Shown here piece after piece: positions 1 to 11,643 of a DNA stretch of 64,000 bases. The notes below the pieces were generated by a model that worked only from the letters and a program-made list of their open reading frames with translations, was not told the origin of the DNA and did not search any database. The DNA is from Protula sp. h YS-2021 (taxonomy: Eukaryota > Annelida > Polychaeta > Sabellida > Serpulidae): contig CATKHT010000031.1 of NCBI GenBank assembly GCA_949752745.1, positions 24,926-88,925 on the forward strand, written 5' to 3'. Each line of letters opens with the position of its first letter. The stretch's first letter is position 1. The translations under genes were made by a program, and so were the position numbers.

Positions 1-1873
1 ATGTTCTTTAGGATGTCAAAATCAACAGCCATGAGAGTGATAGAGGAGATTGAGAGAATTGTGAACGAAAATGACATTTCGTATCTGAAGCCTAGAGAGA
101 CATCCGGGGGAAGAGATGAGGTAGGAAATTGCTTGGAATGGAAAAGTTGTTTTTTTTTTTAGTTTTAACTTACTTGCAAAAGGCAGTAATATTTTACAAT
201 AAATATATGTGATTAATTAATTAGGTTTTTAAAATAATGCTCACAGTATAATAGCCCGCAACTGCTTCAAAAACTAGTGATCTGAAGCAGGGCTGCAAAT
301 AAGCAAATCCGCACTGTGACTTTTCTCGAGAAGTTTTTATGTTTCAGCTGAATTCAGTTGCAATAAAAATTTATAATTTATCCCAAAAATTTGCAGTCGA
401 AACAACACCTCGACCGGACCGACCCGAAATTTGCTGAATTCTTCTCTGTTTCAGGTACCTCTTAAAGTAAAAGTGCTGATGTTCCTTTGGTACATGGCGT
501 CATCTTATACATATAGACAGCTTGCCACAACTTTTGGGGTCAGCGAGAACACAGCCCACCGAAGTGTGCATCTTCTTTTGGACATTGTTGTCGAACATTT
601 AATGGAGAAAATTATTACATGGCCAGGACAGGACGAGTGCAGACAAATGAGTAGGGTTTTTGAGGATATTTACGGCTTTCCAGGGGTGATTGGGTTTCTA
701 GATGGCACACATATACCCATATCGAAGCCTTCCGTTAGAGCTCAAGATTATTACAACAGGAAGGACTTCTTTTCCATTCAATTGCAAGGTACACAAACAA
801 CTTGTGTGAAATTTAAAACGGAAGTTGGCAGTGTTTTTAAGAAATTTAAACAATGTGAATGGATAACAAATCGTAACTTTTTAAACATAATTTTTATTTA
901 CACAAAAAAATACGAACGATCTGCCAGAGTCACAAAAACTGTGGAAATTGAACATTTGTTGTTAACTGTTAACAATCACGAATACAAAAGGGCAACTGCA
1001 AGTATAATCAGTGCTGAAAACTGCACGTTGTGTATTTACTTTGTCTTTTGTATGTTCAATAGCTGTGGCAAGGGAAGATTTGAGATTTACAAATGTTTAC
1101 ACCGGATGGCCGGGGAAAGTACACGACGCGCGTGTTTTCGCGGCTTCGCCTTTGGCAGAAAAAGGGGCACGGATCTGTGGGGAAAGCCATATACTTGCAG
1201 ATGCAGCATATCCTTGCTTGTATTGGTTGCTCACACCTTTTAAACAGCCAAGAAACAACGTGGCGCTAACTGAGGCAGAACAGGCGTACAACCGTGCGTT
1301 TTCGTCTATGAGAGTTACCATTGAACGTGCTTTTGGGTATGTACGAGGTATACTGAAAATGGTGGTTTTCAAAACATGGATGATATAAAAGAGCTCGAAT
1401 AATTAACACGTACAAACAGGATATCGGATGCAGAAATTTATGTTAACGAATCCTTCCATTTTAGGAAAAATGAAACAAACGGCAAGAATAAGTAATCTTG
1501 AATACAACTAACTACATAAGAAAGTACGCGTTCAAAACATAACTTGCAATCCGGCATGTAAGAAAATAATTTTCAAAAGTTAACTATATTTTTTAGGCTA
1601 CTGAAAGCGCGTTTCAAGCGATTACGACCTCTGGTGCAACAGGAAATTGCAGATATGAACAAAACCATTTTGGCAGCCTGTGTTTTGCACAACCTGTGCA
1701 TCTTGTCAGCAGATGATGTGAATTTTGATGGAGAAGAAGACAGGTTCCAAAATGAAAATGTAAGAAGAAATGCTGACGATGTGTATCACGTGTTTGGCGA
1801 CCAAGACAGGGCAAGAGGACAGTTAAAAAGACTTACAATTGCCAGAAGGCTGCATCAAGTGCGAAGAAATTAA
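1..1873 (+). CDS. PIF/Harbinger transposase (DDE_Tnp_4/HARBI1-like), 5'-partial, four exons visible
   Basis: Cut-and-paste transposase of the PIF/Harbinger superfamily. Exons read by eye: <1-120, 455-788, 1063-1336 and 1597-1873 (stop TAA). All junctions are GT-AG and the phases match (0, 1, then 2), so one open frame crosses all four exons. The window begins inside the gene. Exon 1 ends with a helix-turn-helix-like stretch (MSKSTAMRVI) and exon 2 continues with WYMASSYTYRQLATTFGVS. The catalytic triad looks intact: Asp in GFLDGTHI (exon 2), Asp in LADAAYP (exon 3), Glu in TIERAFG (end of exon 3). YYNRKDFFSI and GWPGKVHDARVF are family hallmarks. Exon 4 holds the usual C-terminus (AACVLHNLCI). 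No stop or frameshift was seen, so this copy may still be functional. The accessory gene at 2227-3862 is convergent with it. Terminal repeats and target duplication were not found because the left end is outside the window. Confidence 0.87.
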
Positions 1874-2226
1874 CTTTTTACAAAAATGAAATTTAACGTG
1901 AACAATGACCGCAGTATTTGAAAGATAAACAGAATTATTAACATGATCACCATTTGCCTTTCTGCTTTAGCTTACTTTCTGAGTGAAAATTTTCAGTAAC
2001 ACTCTACAAGAAATTAAATGCTTATAAGAAAGAACACCTCGTTTTCAGTTTCTTTGAGTAGAAATGATACAAAAGTTAACCCCAGTGAGTTACGTACAGC
2101 ATTTAACAGTCCTTGTGTGATTCTTTCACCAGTGATAAACCAGTCTTTAACAAAATTCTTTCAAATGCTTTCAAATATCTTGAGTAACTTCTGCCCTTTA
2201 CATAACAAAGTGAATAGTTAAACAAA

Positions 2227-3862
2227 TCACTTTTTTGTCATCGACTCAACGAGCTTCTCTAGCAGAGATAGTTTTCTCTCCTCTCTCTCCTTTTTTTCTT
2301 TATGTTCTTCTTTCAGTTCTTTCATCATTTGCTCGTCAAAGGCCTTGAAATATTCGAGCGTGTGGTCAAGCTTTGAAATCATTTCCTTCTTAAAATCTGT
2401 GGGGCTGCATTTTCTCTTTTTCTTCTCAACAGTGTCAGAGGCATCGTCATGATCACGTTTTACCCCTGAACCCATCGTGCATTTCGGTGTGATGTCATGG
2501 CGGTGACCAACGATTTTTTGCATTCTATCAAAGGTCTCTGATCGTTGAAAACATGCCCCACTTTTCTCTTTTTTGGCCAGCTCTAACTTAAATTGCCTCA
2601 TCATGTTTCCCCACTTGAACTCAATGTCCTTTGGGAGCATGGGGAAGCCTTTTTCAAATAGGCACTTAGACGCATCTCTGTAAATGTCTTTTTTTTGCAC
2701 GAATGGGTTGTCAAGATCTGTTATCCTGCCCTCCATTACGTCCAAGAGCGCAGATGTGGCAGACATTGACCATCTTTTCCGTCCTAATGATAAAATAACA
2801 AAACATTGATGCTAAGATTTAAATTCACAATTGAGTTTGCAATAGATCTTCAGTATTTATGTATGGGAAATAGTTGCTTGTTTCGAATGACTTTTATTGC
2901 TAAGACAGCTCTCAGTTCCTTTTGTTGTTAAAATATGATTTACTTATACTGTTAAAAGACAGTATGTAGTTAACTTAAAGTAGTCAGTATAAACAAAGTT
3001 GTGTTGTTTACCTCTATCATCGGCGCACGTAGAGGTGGTAGGTTTGAAACTGCTCCCGTAAGTTTGGGCGGAATCTTTCCTGACATCCGATGTATTAACA
3101 AGCACTGATGGTTTTGGCTGAGATGGCTGTACTAGTGAGCGAATTTCCTCAAGCAATACATCCTTTTCTGAAAACATACATCATACTTTTATCGATCAGG
3201 GAACATAGGTACATGTGGAGTTGCAGAAATGTTTCACAAAGAATAATGAAAAATGTATGTCGAAAATATTTTATACCGAACTTTACGTGAGGGAAGAGGT
3301 GTAACTGAGCACACACTAGACGCTAATTGGTTGAAAAATAAACGTGCGTCTATGGACTTAAAGGACATATTTTTATCACTAAAAATGACTCATTATTACT
3401 GAGAAAGACAAAGTTTCTCAGGCCGAAGCTTTATAGAAATAATGGAGTGTTTCTAAAAACCTGCAGAGACAATTAAATATTCTATTAGCATCTACTCATC
3501 TACTATGTTCATTTAGCATCTCCTGTCCCTAGTATACTTCTCACACAATGTTTCATTTACGAAACTGCACAAACTCTGGTTTTTTTTTATATGTTAGGAC
3601 CCAGTCCATATTTATTAAAGGTAACAGAATAATCGTTCTTTTCATTGATAATAAATAAATATAAATATAAAAACTGAAAAAAGGTCTTAACTAAAACAAA
3701 CGCAATGCAAGGGTAAAACTAAAACTAAAAAGAAACATTCAAAACGTGTCTTAAGCTGCTACAGGTAGGGTACCTTCCTGAGAGCCATTTTTCAAGATAT
3801 CAAGCTGGGTTTCTGATAAATTGACACTGACTATCAAGCCATCTTTGTATCGTATTTCTGTA
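2227..3862 (-). CDS. Myb/SANT-like (MADF-type) Harbinger accessory protein, three exons visible
   Basis: Second protein of the same Harbinger element. In known PIF/Harbinger elements the Myb-like partner binds the transposase, helps it into the nucleus and recognises the ends. Minus-strand exons by eye: 3862-3774, 3167-3012 and 2783-2227 (stop). Both junctions are GT-AG and phase 1, and the frame is open throughout. The second junction creates RKRWSMSATSALLDVMEG, the start of the tryptophan-containing trihelix, followed by KDIYRDASKCLF and IEFKWGNMMRQFKLE. The C-terminus is a charged coiled coil (EEHKEKKEREERKLSLLEKL). The first visible exon starts in phase 2, so at least one short upstream exon with the true ATG is missing; the homologous gene at 22330 starts with a 5-codon exon ending in the same phase. 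An alternative is that translation starts at the ATG at 3177. Confidence 0.75.
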
Positions 3863-4363
3863 CTGTAATAAAAAGGTAATATAAAAAGGTACAATCTTCC
3901 GCACATTTTCATTTCTCATTTTTTATTTAGGGTATTTGGAAGTGACAAAAATTACTTAACCTGCTTTACACGATGCCCATACTGGGGGCTGTGCCTCTAC
4001 CATGGCTTATTCATTAGCTCAAAGAACATGCGAATACGCAGCTCCAGACGGATCGACACAGGGAAAAAACACGGACGAAGCGTCTGAGTGAACAAAATGC
4101 TACTTGTACCATAAACAAACGTGAAAAAAGGTTATTAAAATGAGCGATAATACGAGTTCGAAATGTCACTTCCAATAATGCACTTTTTTACATCCAACTT
4201 GGAAGAAAACGCAGTGAAATGATCTAATGCACCTCAATATATGAGCAGAAGGGCATAATAGAACAAACGTAAGAAGAATTAATAACCTTGCTGAAGCCAT
4301 TTCGTTCGCCGGCATCCGCTGTAAGGTCAAGGTTAGCCAATTACTTGCCGGAGGTGGTAAGTA
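3863..4363. other. No gene seen
   Basis: AT-rich stretch between the first Harbinger accessory gene and a MITE. It probably contains the 5' end of that gene and the right end of the Harbinger element, but I could not pick out the first exon or a terminal inverted repeat. Confidence 0.4.
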
Positions 4364-4962
4364 ACCTTACATTCTTTTGGACCGTCTCGAGAAAAAAAGA
4401 CAGTCTCGGAAAACCGAGACACCTTTCCGTGGACAGTTTCTCGGTTTCTCGAGAACTTTTTTGTCTCGGAACCCTACTTCCGGATAAGGTTAGATAAATC
4501 ACGTGACCTAATGGCGGACATGTAAACAAAAACACATTTTGTTTGATAGTGTTACAAATTCAGAACGTGTACTGACATATCCGAGCTGCAAATCAATGGA
4601 ATTAATATAAATAGTGTTGTTAAACATTTCCTGTGGCACATTAGTTGCCTGGAAGGTTGAGACTCCAGAACAACAGAGTGAGGCTCAGCCTGTGTGACCA
4701 CAGTGAGGGCCGAGTAGGTAGGAGCCTTACCATATATTTTAATCAACTTGTGGGCTAAGTATTTCGGAAATATATATACAGAGATTAATTGTGTCTCTTT
4801 AAGTGTGTTTATAGAGCCAAACAAGCTCAAAATAGACAGATTTCACTTTTAACTTTCTCGATTTTCCGAGACGCGTTCTCGTGGACACCGTCTCTGACCC
4901 GTTTCTAGTCTGTTTGGAGAGTGCATTATTTTTTTTCCGAGACGTCCAAAAGAATGCACGGT
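4364..4962. repeat. MITE-like element, about 0.6 kb, ~34-bp imperfect inverted ends
   Basis: The left end (4364-4398, containing ATTCTTTTGGACCGTCTCG) is mirrored at the right end (4929-4962, containing CGAGACGTCCAAAAGAAT). The interior next to both ends is rich in further CTCGG/CCGAG copies. No coding capacity. Superfamily and target duplication were not resolved. Confidence 0.6.
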
Positions 4963-5098
4963 AATTCAAGTATAAACAAAGTCAGACCGGAAGCACGTGC
5001 ATCTGTCACTTTCAGCCCCGAAAGAACAACAAGTTTCTGTAACTGTAACAGAAATTGTGACATCTGTCACCGAACGAACACAAGGCAAGTTTATTTTC

Positions 5099-5677
5099 CG
5101 TGCGTTTACGTGGAGCTTAACAAGAACCAGAACCGATGACATGCGCAGTGGCAGTTCTGGTTCTAGTTATGCCCACCAGATAAATGGGTGGTTCTGAATC
5201 TAGTTATGCTAAAAACTTTAAGTGCAAATCAATTGTAAACAAAGACAAATACACAGATATTATTTAAAATACGTAAACAGTTACTAATACTGAGTTGAAA
5301 ATACTTTGATATAAAGCATTTCACTCGTTGATTAGTAAAATATATATCTTTGAAGACTTTCAATCGAAACAGCAGTCGAAACATTGATGCTTCTGCCAAA
5401 TATAAAACCACATTCTTTAAGAGTTTCCGGTCTTTTTGTTCAATTTATCATACTTTACAATACATATTATCATATATTACCACCTCTCATGAGAAAGTTA
5501 CTGACTTAAAATTTTAAAATATTGTTAATAGTCTATTCAAAAAGGTCAAGGGCGTACCCGAAGTGTGGCTCGGGTACGGTTTTCTTCACGAGAACCGGTT
5601 ACAGTTGGCGAGATAAACGGCAGTTCTAGACCCAGTTATGCGGTTCTGGAACCAGTTATTGCCCACGTAAACGCACG
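5099..5677. repeat. MITE family A: perfect 15-bp ends CGTGCGTTTACGTGG
   Basis: CGTGCGTTTACGTGG at 5099-5113 is exactly mirrored by CCACGTAAACGCACG at 5663-5677. Subterminal parts are full of GTTCTGGTTCTAG-type short palindromes. Related pieces occur at 21232-21640, 22186-22290, 27960-28065 and 31470-31560, so this is a dispersed non-autonomous family. The LINE fragment begins directly after its right end. No ORF belonging to it was recognised. Confidence 0.7.
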
Positions 5678-6237
5678 AAACGACATAGATCCGTTTCCAA
5701 CCATAAAACCGAAAAAATTAAAAAGTCCTTTCACCAGTGAAGAAATAAATAAAGCAATTAAATCATTAAAAAACAACAGGAGTGCCGGAATCGACAAATT
5801 AAAAGCAGAACATTTAAAGTGTGCTCCCCTGAAAATAAGCGATTTTATAGCAGATATCTTAAACAATGTATGCGAAACAGGAGAATATCCAAAAGAAATA
5901 TCCATCGGACTATTAACACCTCTACCAAAACCAGGCAAACCTAAAGGTCCACCACAGAACCTACGGCCAGTGATACTTCTATCCGTCCTTAGAAAACTTC
6001 TAGCAATTTGTTTTATACGTAGAATTAGTGATAGACTTTTTACACATATAATCCCAGACACACAAGCTGCATATCGACCAGGAAGAAGTACGACAGAACT
6101 CATATTCTCCTTCAAATTATTAACGGAGAAAGCGATAACTAGTGAAGATTACAATATACACTTGCTCATGCTAGACATGAGCAAAGCTTTTGACACTATT
6201 AAACGCGATATACTGATAGATGATCTCAAAGTAGTAT
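5678..6237 (+). pseudogene. LINE (non-LTR) reverse transcriptase, N-terminal part, 5'-truncated
   Basis: Reverse transcriptase of a non-LTR retrotransposon, which copies its own RNA at a nicked target. The visible frame starts with FTSEEINKAIKSLKNNRSAG (RT motif 0/1 region), then LTPLPKPGKPKGPPQNLRPV (motif 2), QAAYRPGRSTTE (motif 2a/3) and LMLDMSKAFDTIK, where the first catalytic Asp (motif A) lies. The frame stops at 6237 because a Gypsy element is inserted there; the protein resumes at 19604. The endonuclease and 5' part are absent, as is usual for 5'-truncated LINE copies. Frameshifts and a changed catalytic motif in the second half show the copy is dead. The clade (CR1/Jockey/RTE-like) cannot be assigned by eye. 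Confidence 0.85.
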
Positions 6238-7098
6238 TGTCGCCACCCTCGTAATACTGCCAATTAGAGAACCGACAGTACGACAACGGTGTCGCTTGGG
6301 GAGGTCGATAAAGGGTTGTTCTACGGTGTGTTGCCACCCCAATTAGCAACACGACCCTCGTTCTCTTACTATCCGAAGAGTGGCAAAGATGCACTTTTCA
6401 GCTAGTGAAAAGCGCGACTCCTCCAGCCTTAAATGATGAAAAGAAGAGTTGAAAAAGGTGCACTTTTCGCCAGGTTAAAAAGTGCGACTCTTCGGGGCTG
6501 TTTCTTTCAGAAACAGCTTGTTTAATCCCAAAACTGAATTCAATAAAAAGACTTGACTTTTATCGGTGATCTTTAAATTTATTCCACTATTCCTTAACAG
6601 ATTTTCTTTTACAGATTTATACCTTGCTAGCTTTATTCTCGGTTTCTCAATGGCTGTCAAGTAAGGCTTTCTCTATCTCTCTCTGTAGCTCGGTCAATGC
6701 TTGTCTGCCCTCTCCAGCCTCGCCAGGGAGATTTTATTCCCCGGCTATCCAGAGAGGGACTCCCCAAACAGCCAATGAGAAACCGAATTGACCCGCGGAA
6801 GAATCTGGACATGACAACATTGCTAATCAGTTATAAAGAAATCATAAGAAAATATTCAAAATACAAAGAGAGTGGCGGAGCTCTTTCCGAAAAACATTGC
6901 CTAAAAAGGGAATGGGTCTCGGGTCGTTGGCAGCCGGGAGAGTTTTGGGGCCTATTTTTTATGCTGCCAAGCCAATGGGGCCGTATTTTTCGATGGTCAC
7001 GTCCAGAAACCTTGCCAGGCCCGTATTCTAAAAATCTCTAAAAATTCTAACCAAAATATTTATAAAAGGAAGAGGGCGACAAATCTAGGGTTCTCACA
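6238..7098 (-). repeat. 3' LTR of the Gypsy element (861 bp)
   Basis: Matches 18753-19603 over its whole length; the only difference I see is 10 extra nt near 6410-6420 (GAAAGCGCGAC-type segment). In element orientation it starts TGTGAGAACCC and ends GGTGGCGACA. AATAAA occurs on the minus strand at 6637-6632 as a candidate polyadenylation signal. A TATA-like TTTATAAATA lies close to the U3 start (minus strand, near 7055). Confidence 0.93.
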
Positions 7099-7112
7099 CT
7101 CTCCTCTTCTTA
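7099..7112 (-). other. Polypurine tract next to 3' LTR
   Basis: In element orientation TAAGAAGAGGAGAG lies immediately before the 3' LTR. This is the position and composition expected for the plus-strand DNA primer of an LTR retrotransposon. The corresponding base just outside the 5' LTR is unrelated, as expected. Confidence 0.8.
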
Positions 7113-10100
7113 AAACTTGAAATACGGGGGACTAAGAACCGCGTATTTCAAGCACAATTCTACATTCATCTCAATTTTTATCACCAACCCCATACTATAC
7201 TAACTCCATGAAGCGATCCTAAAAGAGGAATACCAATTAACAACTAGAGCTGCCTTGGAGCCAGTACTACGCCAGAATGCTAGTTACGAAAAATTACCAA
7301 TTTTTCATGAATTCTCCTATTGTCGCCCATGTACTGACTGCCGAAAAAATGAGAAATAGCCAAAAATTAGCATTTTTCATGGCGAACTTAGATGTGATAC
7401 CGATCAGAGATCGTGTATCATGTGGTTGAGTGCTGTTTATGCATTATCACTCAACTACCATACATTTCCGTATACGAAAGTAATACGTAACAAGCACTCT
7501 GTCCCAAACCAGTACCTAATTAGCAATAAACCCTAATAAACTATAAAAATTATAAGATTTTTAAAAACTTCAACTTTTCCACTGTTTTGTTTACAAAGTG
7601 AGCGCACCGAAAGACTCACGGAAATTTACGAATTTTTATAAGCAACTATATTTCTAACAATACTTTTCAAAGACCTATCATTCTTTAGCCCCAAGAAACC
7701 TTAGTTTCAATTTGATAAACACTATCGGACTAATAAGGAAGGACTTTGATTGATTTTAATATAAAATTTAAATGCAAAAATTTCCGGAAATTGCCGGGTA
7801 GCACACAAAAACCCCTAGCGAGTAAAAGACGCAAAAATAACACATAAGTGACACATACGAGCCCTTCACGGAAAAACCATGCCAAAACCTAGTAAATTAG
7901 TCTACTTTTCTGGCCAGATTATATAACTAAACCAAAACCATTCCACCCCCACTCTGAGATATGCATACTTAAAGCCTTCTTCTATTCTATGTTTATAATA
8001 GTTTACTAAAATCTTCGCCGAAAATGCCAAAAGTTGAACTTTAAAACAAGCCCAAAATTCCAATTTCTTTCTTGTTGTGGGAGGCAATTTGGCAGAAATC
8101 CAACAAAACAGCTGACATAGCGGCCCACTTATTGACCCTATTAGCATTTCCATAGGCAGATCCCTTGCCTCTGTCATCACTTACGCCAAAGCTAATACTA
8201 CGAGCTATCTTTCTCGCTAGAAACTAAACACTTATGCCTGGTCAAATACATATAATGATCCATACATTTTCTTTCGTTCTTTGACACCACTGGGCTTACT
8301 ACAGCGAGCTAGGGCTATTCCTATCATGCTTCTACAACGGCAAGCTACGGCCATCTTTTTACTCACTTACTATCCAGTACCGTGGGTCGCCAAATGATTA
8401 AAAAATACACTTTTTGACTAAAATATGTGGCGAAAATACTACAATACATAAGCCTTAAGTTTATACTTGCCAATAAGAATATATTGAAACATTCTGCGCG
8501 ATTATTTACTCATACAAAGCGAGTATCCTTACTTTCCCTCCGTATAAATGCATCACAGCCATCCGGCCATTATACAAGCACCAGTGCATAACATTTCGTG
8601 ACTTATAAAATGAATTTTTTCCGTAAAATACACTATTCCTACCATTTCTACTGCCCATTCTTTTCATACTTATTCAACTTAAACTTCTGAGTCCTCACGG
8701 GGAAAATTTAAGTCATTTTAAGCCAACTATGGCTAAAATAAATGTAAAAATATTTGACCTGGCTAAACACCAGGGAAAGTTGCCATTGTTAAGACTCGAT
8801 TTACTTCAGATACACTATCACCTATAACTTTTATACAAACATTTGGAATTACTGCTATAAAGTAACATTCGTCAGCAACTAATTTAAACTTATGGGCCTA
8901 TATACAGGAAATTTAGCAACTTTAAAGCCTGTTTTAACTTCATATAAATGTTAAAATGGCGAACCGAACCAGAAATGATTTAGAAGGGCTTCACTAAAAT
9001 TCAATTTTCTCATTTGATACTCGGCGGATTGCCTTCAAACTTGCAGACTGACCCCAAAAGACATTTATCTACATTTTTCTTTCCAATTTATATAAATAAA
9101 TACGTTTTATCATTGTTTATTTAGCCAAAAGTGATGGGCGTCGGCCCAGTCTTATTTATCCATTACTTGGAATGGATCAAACGCATTCTTTAGCCGTAAA
9201 GCCCTCAAAATCGAGCATCAGGCTTTCTTAGACTTAGAGGCGAAACTCTTTTGTTTTTTTTTTTTTTCACTGTTTCGACGCGATCAGACGCATTCTTTGC
9301 TCGTAGATCCTTATCAAACGTTAGGCTTTCTTGCACCTGGAGTCGAAACTATTTGTTTTTTTCGAGAACTGAGGCAAGAATGCGTATCCTGCCATGTTTA
9401 AATGTTTTTTTTTTTTTCAACTAAAACCTAAACTACCTTACTCTTTACGCGAAACGTGTACTCTGTGTGGTACACACTGTATAGTACACACTGTACATTA
9501 TGCGCTTTGTACATATACACCGTAAAAACGTAAGCCACGCTTGGCTGCTTACAAGACTCTTGAAGAGCCAGCCATATTTTTTTTTTCAATCAGTAGTCAA
9601 AAATCGAAGTCCAGGGGCTTTTCACTGTCATCAAGCCACTTCCCGTATGCGCTAAAGCGGCAACCAACCAGACAGACAACCAACCAACCAGCCAAACAAC
9701 CAACCAACCTTCACAACCAGTTACTTAGACATGCATTATGCATTTTTTTTACACTCTCCCTCCCTTAAAAACACCTCGGGGAGGGGGGAACATTATACAA
9801 ATTTTTAAACACATTACAAAAGATACATTAACATACACACATAATTTTTTTTTTCGAAACACCATGTATTAATCACACGTTTTTTTTTTCTTTTTAAATG
9901 TCCCAAACAGTTTCCTCAGCCGCCTCTTCTTTCCTGAACCAGATCACTGTTACGAGGCACGTTAAAGCCACGTCTTCCTGTTTAAAACCTAAGCTTCAAA
10001 CAGGGTAATCGTGTTTAGATCTTCGCCCGTCAACTATATACGCTTTTGCCTTGCGTATAAGGACCGGGGCATGATGTTATCTTGACATCCTCTTCTTAGT

Positions 10101-10166
10101 GTATTTGGCACGAGTGAATTTGGCGCAGGGGTTAAATTATTGAAAGCGGGTAAATTTGGCAAACAT
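7113..10166. other. Long non-coding 3' region of the Gypsy element
   Basis: About 3 kb between the extra ORF and the polypurine tract. It is AT-rich, with T-runs (near 9250, 9405, 9580, 9850) and a CAAC/CCAA-rich simple repeat (about 9660-9715). Open frames are short and resemble nothing I know. There is no sign of an env-like frame with signal peptide and membrane anchor. It may hold regulatory or packaging sequence, or be relics of a lost gene. Confidence 0.6.
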
Positions 10167-11087
10167 TTAAATTTGGTTTTCTCTACTACAGCAAGGGAAA
10201 TCCTCCCTTTTGGCCGGGTTGACGAACTTCATTTCCTCAACCACCTCGACTGAGCCATCGGCGTGCGTTATCCGGCGCTTTGTGTGTGTGTGGCCCCACA
10301 CCTGTGCTTTATCGACCTCGAACAACGCCGCCCGACTCAGTCTCTTTCTAGGGGGAATCTCCGCTTTCGGGCCTGGGGATTTAACCTCGCGCTTTTCCCG
10401 GTCTGTCTCCAAATCCACATGGGGAGTTTCCGGGCGTTTGGGGGTTTCCTCCGGTTCGTCCACCGAGTACAGGGGAGTCGGGCCGAGATCATCATCCATA
10501 TCATCACGGTTTTCAGTAGCTTCCCCCGAGCTACCCGACTTGGGAACTGACTCACGTGAAATCTCGACCCTTCTTTCGGGGGCTTTTGTCTCGGCTTGTG
10601 TCGGTGGACGACACGAAGGCTTTCCCCGGCGCAGGCTTTCCCTAGTCAGACCCTCCTTCAGAGTCTGAGTTCCATGGCATGACGTCAAGTGGCCAAACAT
10701 GTGGAAGCGACTCGAGGCACTAAACTCACAGAACGGACAGAAGAAATTTTATTCTGTAATTGGGTGTTTCTTCTCCCGATGTGCCTCGAGTTCCTTCAAA
10801 CTTTTGCATGTAAAGCCACACGCACGACATGATAAAGGCTGATGGAAAGGACGCATGGTTGGGGATGGTTGGCTTGGTTGGATTCTGCAACCACATAAAA
10901 TTGATTATTTATTTTTCTTGCACGTAAGAAGGTGCCGCAAGAGGGAGTTTTCAACACTGAGTTTTTGGTGGCAGTAAGGACAGGGGGCGTGCTTGGGAGC
11001 ATGCCATTCTTTCTTATGCCTTAGTAATGTCTCTTTATCGTGGCAAATGAACCTTAACTTGCACGTGCCACAAGCCAAGCGAGGCAT
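10167..11087 (-). pseudogene. Extra C2H2 zinc-finger ORF (ORF3) of the Gypsy element, two in-frame stops
   Basis: A single reading frame of 307 codons, downstream of pol on the same strand, interrupted only by TAA at 10907-10905 and TAA at 10751-10749. It begins with ATG directly after a splice-acceptor-like TTTGACAG at 11088. Four zinc-finger motifs can be seen: CGTCKLRF...H-x4-H and CPYCHQKL...H-x3-C before the first stop, CRACGFTC...H-x4-H between the stops, and CPFCEFS...H-x4-H after the second. A charged, probably disordered tail follows (rich in E, K, P, R; PETPHVDLETDREKREVKSP). The first stop sits in a 39-nt GTGCAAG...TTGCAG stretch that could be a tiny intron and keeps frame if removed. 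A good donor (GTGAGT) lies in the leader at 18361, so ORF3 could be made from a spliced subgenomic RNA (inference). Such an ORF is not part of standard Gypsy gene content. Confidence 0.7.
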
Positions 11088-11643
11088 CTGTCAAACATAA
11101 AAAATAATAGCTTTCCAGTTAACACAAATCCCACGACGGACTACTTTTTTTCTTATGATCCATGCATGCCTGAGTGACGCATCATTTCTTATGGTAGAAT
11201 CTACTTTAGAGTTCATTCAACTTCGATAACCCTTACTTGAAAGTTTAACGATGTTTGTGCTCAGTATTTTTTACTTTAATGCTCCGACATTTTCATTTAA
11301 AAGACGTTATTTTCCCGAAACATCTGGCAACCTGTTTACCAAACGGAGCCGATAAGTGTTTGTGCCAACAATAAACAATTTTCTATCACCATCGTGTACC
11401 TGATAGCTTAAAGATTGACAACAATCATCCCATTTTACTTTTACTGTAGAACACCCTAGAAGTCCGGAATGGGATCATAAACTTAATCAGTTACACTCCT
11501 GTATCACTTGTTTATGTGAAGTCACTGACTTCCAAACAACTAAACTAACAAACAAGGCAATAACATACTCTTTCTTCTTGTTTTAGATGGGTTTTTCAGC
11601 AACTTTATGTATCTTCCTATGTTCTATGTACAAAATTTACATT
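11088..11643. other. Spacer between pol and ORF3 of the Gypsy element
   Basis: 556 nt with no convincing frame. It ends, in element orientation, in a pyrimidine-containing stretch and AG just before the ORF3 ATG, which would suit a splice acceptor. Confidence 0.5.

Noticed and set aside
7902..8180. Possible env or extra protein in the Gypsy 3' region (92 residues, minus strand)
   Set aside because: Short, no signal peptide or membrane anchor pattern, no recognisable motif; likely chance in an AT-rich stretch.
10210..10668. Plus-strand 152-residue frame
   Set aside because: Antisense of the ORF3 tail; the zinc-finger frame on the minus strand explains the region.
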